Positions 58,570-64,000 of a stretch of DNA of 64,000 nt are shown piece after piece. The stretch comes from Closterium sp. Naga37s-1 (Eukaryota; Streptophyta; Zygnematophyceae; Desmidiales; Closteriaceae). The position numbers and the translations under genes were made by a program. Every line of letters begins with the position of its first letter. Positions within the stretch are counted from its first letter, which is position 1. Below the pieces are notes generated by a model, which saw nothing but the letters and a program-made list of their open reading frames with translations, did no database searches and was not told where the DNA came from. The stretch covers positions 160,136 through 224,135 of the forward strand of contig CANJKZ010000436.1 of assembly GCA_947471745.1 (NCBI GenBank), written 5' to 3'.

Positions 58570-59793
58570 AGGCATGAGAAAATGGCAAACACAGACAGGT
58601 TCGGCAATCTTAACATGTTTGTGTTTTACCGAACTAGAGATGAGCATTTGCCGGCCCGACCCGACCCGTGGTTTAGCCCGGGTTGGGGCAGTGGTTTCAT
58701 TTGCCTGCCCCGTATGGGCCGACCTGACCCGACACGAGAAAAAACCCGACCCGAGCATGGAACTCGGGTCGGGTTTCGGGTCAAGCTTGACCCGACCCGA
58801 ATTCGGGTCAAGACCAGGGGAATCGTGTCGGGCTTTTGACCCGACCCGATTTCGACACAGAGGGCACGAAACCCTAGTTCAAATTGTGATCGAGGGATTT
58901 TTTATCCCCTCGACATCAGAACCTACCCACGCTCTCAATCTTGCCTAACGGGAGCAAGCAAGTCATTTAAGTTTAGAAACAACTTAGTTAGGGCCCATTC
59001 AAACCTCATTGTCTGACATCTATAACTAGTTTACTATCGTATCCTGCTGTTCACGGAAACTCGCAATGCAGGAATCGCGTTTTACACCCCTGCTCCCACT
59101 AAAGGGCGGGTCAGACTGGCCTGACCCGACCCGACCTGTGACCCTGTCCAAGCTGACCCGAGTGTGTAGGCCCGGGTCGGGCCAGAACATTCAGGGACCT
59201 GGCCCGAGCCTGGCCTGACCCGACCCGACCCGGGAACCTGTGTAACCCGGCCAGGTCGGGTCGGGCCATTTGCTCATCTCTATCCCGAACACTTCCAGAA
59301 AGGGAGGTGTTCGGGTTTGCCTTTAACCGGCGAACAACTTAATGTTCGGCCGGACACAAACATTTGGGTCAAACATGTTCGTGTTTGCCATATCAGCAGC
59401 CTTCGTTATAGTGACATAATACTGGGTGGTGGATTTTGGCGTCCAGGGTGGTTATACCTGGTGGACATTTGGGAGTGACGGAAATGAAACAACAAACAAA
59501 ACAACGTGTTACACAAGGTATGCTTAGTACTGGTGCTTGTCGTCTAGGCTGGAGGAGGGGAAACATTCAGAATTCGAGCTAAAAAAATGAGCTCCACTAG
59601 TGTGTCTTGTCGAATTAAAAAAAAAGGTTCCGGGAGTTTTCCAACGAACACATATGTTTTCGTCAGAAAGCGTTGTCGACCACGAACATGTTCGCCGTTC
59701 GCCGTGGCTCTCCTAGGCGGGACAAACCGAACACGAATATGTTCACCCCAAACATGTTGGACGATCCGAATAGGCGTTCACCATTGTGCTCAT
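58570..59793. mobile_element. Possible older CGAACA-rich MITE hosting a nested MITE
   Basis: Sequences on both sides of 58,635-59,282 carry GTTCG and CGAACA motifs like the 51,087 element, and the right part ends GTGCTCATGTCTA near 59,793. The left end is unclear and no target duplication was found. Confidence 0.35.
58635..59282. mobile_element. hAT-type MITE, CCCGACC-rich
   Basis: 648 bp with ends TAGAGATGAGCA and TGCTCATCTCTA. Flanks TACCGAAC (58,627-58,634) and TCCCGAAC (59,283-59,290) form an 8-bp duplication with one mismatch. Subterminal parts are arrays of CCCGACCCGA and the complement. No transposase. The termini match the 51,087 element, but the subterminal motif is entirely different. 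Confidence 0.82.
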
Positions 59794-60347
59794 GTCTACG
59801 ATTTCAACCTTGATTTTGAATTTCGAAGCCGAAACAAGCCCTCCTGTTTACCACTGAACCCCATCCGATCTCAGTCCCGACCAACTCAATATCGAGTGGA
59901 AGAGTTGGCTTTTCTCGTATGATGGCTTTGAGGAGTCAAGCATTTTGACATTATGTCAAAACGCTCGACCTAAAGCGCTTTGACACCCCTTGGCCGGGGA
60001 GATTGGCGCCGGTTTGTTGATCTAGCGGGCAGGTAAAAAAAAGCCTGGACATGCAAGAAAACCCGGGGTTCTAAGACTGTTGAGGAGGGGAACGGGAGTG
60101 TATGTATGGGTTTTGGGCAGGAGAGAAGGATTTCATTTCACCATGAGTTATCTTCATCAAACATGCATACATTTTTTTATATATAATATCGTAGTGAAAT
60201 GCGTGGAGCGGACCCTATGGTAGTTAAGGCAGGACATGTTTGTGCTTTGTATTGGACTTTCTCTAAGGTAAAAACACTTAGGCTGCCTAGAAAAATATCG
60301 TCCCTACATCAACGTTTAAAGTCTCGACCTTACGTCAGCGTCAAGTA
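59794..60347. other. No gene recognised
   Basis: No exon or repeat end was identified in this intronic or intergenic stretch. An AT-rich patch lies near 60,172-60,190. Confidence 0.55.
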
Positions 60348-60535
60348 GGCATGAGCAGTCGGCCCGACCCGACTTGGCCGGCCAAGCAGGTTTCCGGGTC
60401 GGGACGAATCGAGTCAACCCCGGGCCAGAATGTTGAAGACACTGATTTGACTGACCCGGGGGGGGGTACAGGGCGGGGTTTTACCTGACCCGACCTCGAG
60501 TCGGGCCGACACGAGGTCGGGCCAGGTTACATAAA
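60348..60535. repeat. Partial CCCGACC-type MITE
   Basis: Starts TAGGCATGAGCAGTCGGCCC and continues with CCCGACC and GGTCGGG motifs. No matching right end was found, so it is probably truncated. Confidence 0.5.
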
Positions 60536-60881
60536 ACCAGTTGCTGTTCGGTTTGAGGAAAACGGGTTCATGTTAATTTTTATTGGCCGTACTGGTTTGA
60601 GTCGCACACCCGGTTCCGCAATTTTGTCGTTCTCGTCGAACCAAGGCCTGGGAGGAGGGGGAAAGGCAGGAAGAGGAGCTGTGGGGGGTATCCAGCCGGG
60701 CTTGGCTGACAATTGCAAGGTCATATACGTGTTGATCTGATTACCCAGAGCTTCTGACGCTTGCTTTCTTGCATGCGTCAATTATCTAGGTTATGCGCTA
60801 TGCATTTATTCCCAAGAATATAAGAGCTGATGAGGTCTTTGCTAATGTTCGTGCTTCTCATCACGACGAGCTCCTTCTTAC

Positions 60882-60953
60882 AAATAAGTGAGCTTAGAAA
60901 GCTCGGAGATGCCGTTGGGAATGGAGCCCGTCAAATTGTTGCTTGCAAGACTC
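60882..60953 (-). CDS. RLK LRR exon (72 nt)
   Basis: Acceptor CACACAG, exon encoding SLASNNLTGSIPNGISELSK and LTYL, donor GTAAGA, phase 2 on both sides. Intron flanks resemble those at 54.2 and 62.6 kb. Confidence 0.82.
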
Positions 60954-61191
60954 CTGTGTGTATGTGGTGTGGGTCGGGGCGGAAGAAGTGAGGAGATGAG
61001 AATAGGGGGCATGGATTGAGGGATAGCAAGCACACATGGTCGAATCAATTGGGGGACGAGACGAGCATGGGGGGAGGTGGGCATGAGTAATAACCGAATC
61101 GCAGTTTAGTTCATATTCTAGTCGAGTGGCCAAACCGGTTCAAAGAACACACTCTGAAATGCACCGAATTGCGTTGAACGTGGGTCTAGGA

Positions 61192-61590
61192 TAGGGATGA
61201 GCACGGGTCGAGCCCTGGTTAGCACGGGTCAACATGGGTTGGCCCAGGTCAGGCCGGCACAGTGTGAGTGTCGGCCTGCGGTCCAGAGAAATGTGACGGA
61301 TGGAGGATGGCGAGAATTAGGCGTGAGCCGACCCAATTTGGCCAGGCCAGGCGCGTTTCCGTCCCGGATCGGGTCGGGTCAGGCAGGGGCAAGGTTTAGA
61401 ATCCCTGACCCGACCCGGGGATACACAGCCGGGTCTTACCTGACCCGACTTTGGGTCAGCTTGACCAGACCACGCTTTCGCCCGTGATCTGTGCAGGTCG
61501 GCACTTTCGTTCACCGAAATCAGGTCGGGTCTATACACGACGCGGTTACCCTGCGTGTGACCCGATACCGGGTCGGGTCGGATAGTGGTA
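61192..61590. repeat. CCCGACC-type MITE sequence, possibly two nested or adjoining copies
   Basis: A TAGGGATGAGCA end at 61,192 is followed by GGGTCAACATGGG-like repeats, then from 61,317 a second CCCGACC-rich stretch to about 61,585. A TGCTCATCCCTA end at 62,435-62,446 could pair with the left end, but the flanks (GTCTAGGA, GCCATTCA) do not match. Confidence 0.45.
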
Positions 61591-62587
61591 TAGGAACTGG
61601 TTCTGTTGGACCTTACAGCGTCGCTTGGACCTTAGCTTACACAAGTTGGGTGGCCGCCGTTGGCTTGTGTGCCGGTGGTAAACGAGCTGATCAGACTCAA
61701 AGAGCCGGGGGGGCTTGTCAAAGACCAGAGTGATGCAAGCTTCAAACGTCATTTCCACCAGCTGGTACTCAACTACTACTTACCATACAAATTCTTTTGG
61801 TATGGCGGCTTCATGTCTGTTAAAGTTGGTGTTGCAAAAACCCAACCCTTTAGTGTTCCTGAGGGGTGAGAATGTGATTCCTTTGCAAACATAATACTCT
61901 AGTAACTGACTTCAATCAACATTGAGATAGGCAGGTCCGTCCATCAACATGTCAGCGCCAACCACCATTACATATGCAGGTCCGTCCCAGGGACCGATGA
62001 GAAGAATTTAGGGGTTATTTGATGTGGCTGTCCATGATTCCATTGAAGCAGCATACATTTGACACTGGGGTTCCGGTTCTTACAGTGTGCCTCACGATTT
62101 CGGCCCCACCATGTACCATTTATAAAATTTAGGAACTCGCCCTGCCAAATGTATACTGCTGCTTTAGAACCCATCGCCACCCTAGCTAGCTCATGACGAA
62201 CCGCCAGGCTTAAGATGAGCCTCCCCAGATCGTCACCCATCTGACAAGCCTCGATCCGACCTAGCCATAGTCCTGCATCGTGGCAAACCGGCCAATGGCC
62301 TGCACTTTAGACAGTGGTTGGAGCTGGCTCGTCACAAGCCGGGCAGTGGAAGGTCATCGCTCACGTCTACCCAAGGGAGCCGGCCCGGCCAGCCTAAAAG
62401 CAGGCAGGGCCAAGCTAGCATGCGGCCCTAATCTTGCTCATCCCTAGCCATTCACTTTCCTAATACCCTATCCTTGTTTTTCTTCTTGCGTGTGAACATC
62501 GGGATAACGTAACTTTGAGTTTTAGAATCTATGTTATCTTTGATCGTGTCCGTGCTCATCATTAGGTATATATGAGGTGCTTCATAC
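61591..62587. other. Intron or intergenic DNA with MITE-like right end
   Basis: No coding sequence was recognised. 61,930-62,446 is a diverged relative of the boundary repeat (AGGTCCGTC motifs, GCGGCCCTAATCTTGCTCAT). The remainder resembles other RLK introns. Confidence 0.5.
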
Positions 62588-62659
62588 AGAAAAGAAAGCT
62601 GATCAAGCTTGGATATGCTGTCGGGGATGGGGCCCGTCAAACGGTTCATTGCAAAAGAC
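62588..62659 (-). CDS. RLK LRR exon (72 nt)
   Basis: Acceptor ACGCAG, exon encoding SFAMNRLTGPIPDSISKLDQ and LSFL, donor GTATGA, phase 2. Confidence 0.82.
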
Positions 62660-63095
62660 CTGCGTGTGTGGTGTGGGTTGGGGTGCAACCACCGAGGAGA
62701 TGAGAATAGTGGGCATAGACCGAGGGACAACAAGTACAAACGGTCAAGCCAATTTGGGGATGAGATGATCTTTGTGGGTGGCAGGCACGAAAAAGAATTC
62801 GATTTCAGTTCGGTCTGAGGCAAACAGTTCGTGCCGACTCCAATTGGCCGAACTGGTTCAAGTCGCACACATGGGTTCGACGAGTTTGTGGTTCTCCTCG
62901 AACCTGGGCCGGGAAGAGGGGTTGCAGGGTATTCAGCCTCTTGGCTGCCAATTGCATGGCCATATATGTTTGAATGACCCAAACTCCTTAATATGAGACT
63001 TCGAGACTTTCTTGCTTGCGTGTGACATCTGTCTAGGCTATGAGACTTTGGTCATGTTCGTGATTATCGCCAGGCTTGAACGAGGTGCTTCATAC

Positions 63096-63167
63096 AGATT
63101 ATCGACAAAAGAAATCTTGGAGATCTGGTTAGGAATGGAGCCCGTGAAGTTGTTGTGTGAAAGAGAC
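63096..63167 (-). CDS. RLK LRR exon (72 nt)
   Basis: Acceptor CACACAG, exon encoding SLSHNNFTGSIPNQISKISF and VDNL, donor GTATGA, phase 2. It lies 508 bp from the exon at 62,588, and both exon and intron are similar, so this is a local tandem duplication. Confidence 0.82.
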
Positions 63168-64000
63168 CTGTGTGTGCGTTCGTGTGCGTTGGGGCGAAGA
63201 AGTGAGGAGACATAAGGGGCATGGACATAAGAATAGTGGGCATGGATGAGAAAAAGGGCATGGATGGATGGAGGGACAGCAAGCACACACTTGTTGACCC
63301 GACTGGGGGATGAGACGAGCATGGAGAGAGGCAGGCATGAGTAAAAGGTGAATCGCAGTTTGGTTTGAGGTGAATGAGTTCATGTTCAGCTTTAGAAGTT
63401 CATGAGTTCGGTTTAAGTTTGTGGTTCTCATCAAACCTGGGCCGTGGAGGGAAACGGTTAGCAAGAGGAGTTGTGGGGTATTCAGCCTGGCTTGGCTGCA
63501 CGTTGCCATACACAATTCATTCCCCAAAAGTCCTGGTTTCTTGCTTGCGTGTGACATAAGGTTATGCGGCTATGGATTTATTTTGGGGGTTCATGTGATT
63601 TTAGTCTCCCTACATTTTTTGTGTCCGCTCCATCTTTAGTTCCCTCTGCCTCCAGCCTGCCCTCTCTTGTCCCACCCTCTGTACTGACAAAACTCTCTTC
63701 TTCCACACCTTCCCAAACCTCATGTGGTCGTCTGTCCTAAATGAACATGGCCGAGGTTTAATTGCGGCCTTCACCCCAGCCAGCTCATTTTCTGTGTACT
63801 CGCACCTAAATAACGTATCTTTTAACCCTTGCCGTCCATTTCCCCCCTAAGCGCTACAGCTTAACATGTTATTCAAAGCCAAGTCCAATGCATCGTCTAA
63901 AATCATCATCTACATCTCCTAGGCGTAGCAAGTGTTAGAACTGAGCTTGAAGTGATAGCGCAAGGCTCTTTAATTACATCGGAAATGAGCTGGGAATGGA
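63168..64000. other. Intron-like DNA to the window edge
   Basis: 63,170-63,560 aligns with introns near 60.7 and 62.9 kb (ATTCAGCCTGGCTTGGCTG, TTCTTGCTTGCGTGTGACAT). Nothing further was recognised. The last 20 bases could on the - strand be the start of another LRR (SIPSSF), but this is too short to call. Confidence 0.5.

Noticed and set aside
61192-62446. A single 1.25-kb MITE from TAGGGATGAGCA to TGCTCATCCCTA
   Set aside because: The 8-bp flanks (GTCTAGGA and GCCATTCA) do not match, and the interior mixes two repeat types, so the ends may belong to different elements.

Overview
This is eukaryotic nuclear DNA, almost certainly from the green-plant lineage. The main gene is an intron-rich LRR receptor-like kinase (RLK) in which each leucine-rich repeat sits in its own 72-nt exon with phase-2 introns. 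It carries plant-type kinase motifs (GxGxxG, AVK, HRDIKPAN, DFG, GTPGYVDP) and is surrounded by Ty1/copia, LINE and hAT-type repeats. A streptophyte alga such as a desmid, or an early land plant, would fit, but the sequence alone does not fix the species. No bacterial operon, rRNA, tRNA or CRISPR array was seen.

Layout. Bases 1-50,672 are a head-to-tail array of three near-identical units: unit 1 (cut by the left edge, 1-17,570), unit 2 (17,571-33,920, 16,350 bp) and unit 3 (33,921-50,672, 16,752 bp). Each full unit holds (i) a dead + strand copia element with about 130-bp LTRs, (ii) about 1.5 kb of unrecognised sequence, (iii) a 2.35-kb repeat module ending in a 14-bp minisatellite, and (iv) on the - strand, ten exons of the RLK: two LRR exons, a cysteine-rich exon, a transmembrane exon and six kinase exons. 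Unit 1 also has a second copy of the 2.35-kb module inserted next to its kinase P-loop exon, flanked by perfect 233-bp direct repeats.

Bases 50,673-64,000 are the single-copy right flank and show the native sequence at the duplication boundary. They carry seven more 72-nt LRR exons on the - strand. One set (63.1, 62.6, 60.9, 58.3, 57.6 kb) ends in a decayed cysteine-rich exon with no kinase. A second set (54.2, 50.8 kb) leads into unit 3. The introns contain hAT-type MITEs with 8-bp target duplications, a LINE 3' fragment, and a 293-bp segment shared with unit 3.

How it fits together. The kinase exons join in frame in all units by consistent splice phases, using two probable GC-AG introns. 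Units 1 and 2 have intact kinase exons but no upstream LRR array. Unit 3 is joined to upstream LRR exons but has a +1 frameshift between the P-loop and the catalytic lysine. No copy seen here encodes a complete receptor by simple collinear splicing. The copia copies share the same disabling mutations, so the element died before the array formed.
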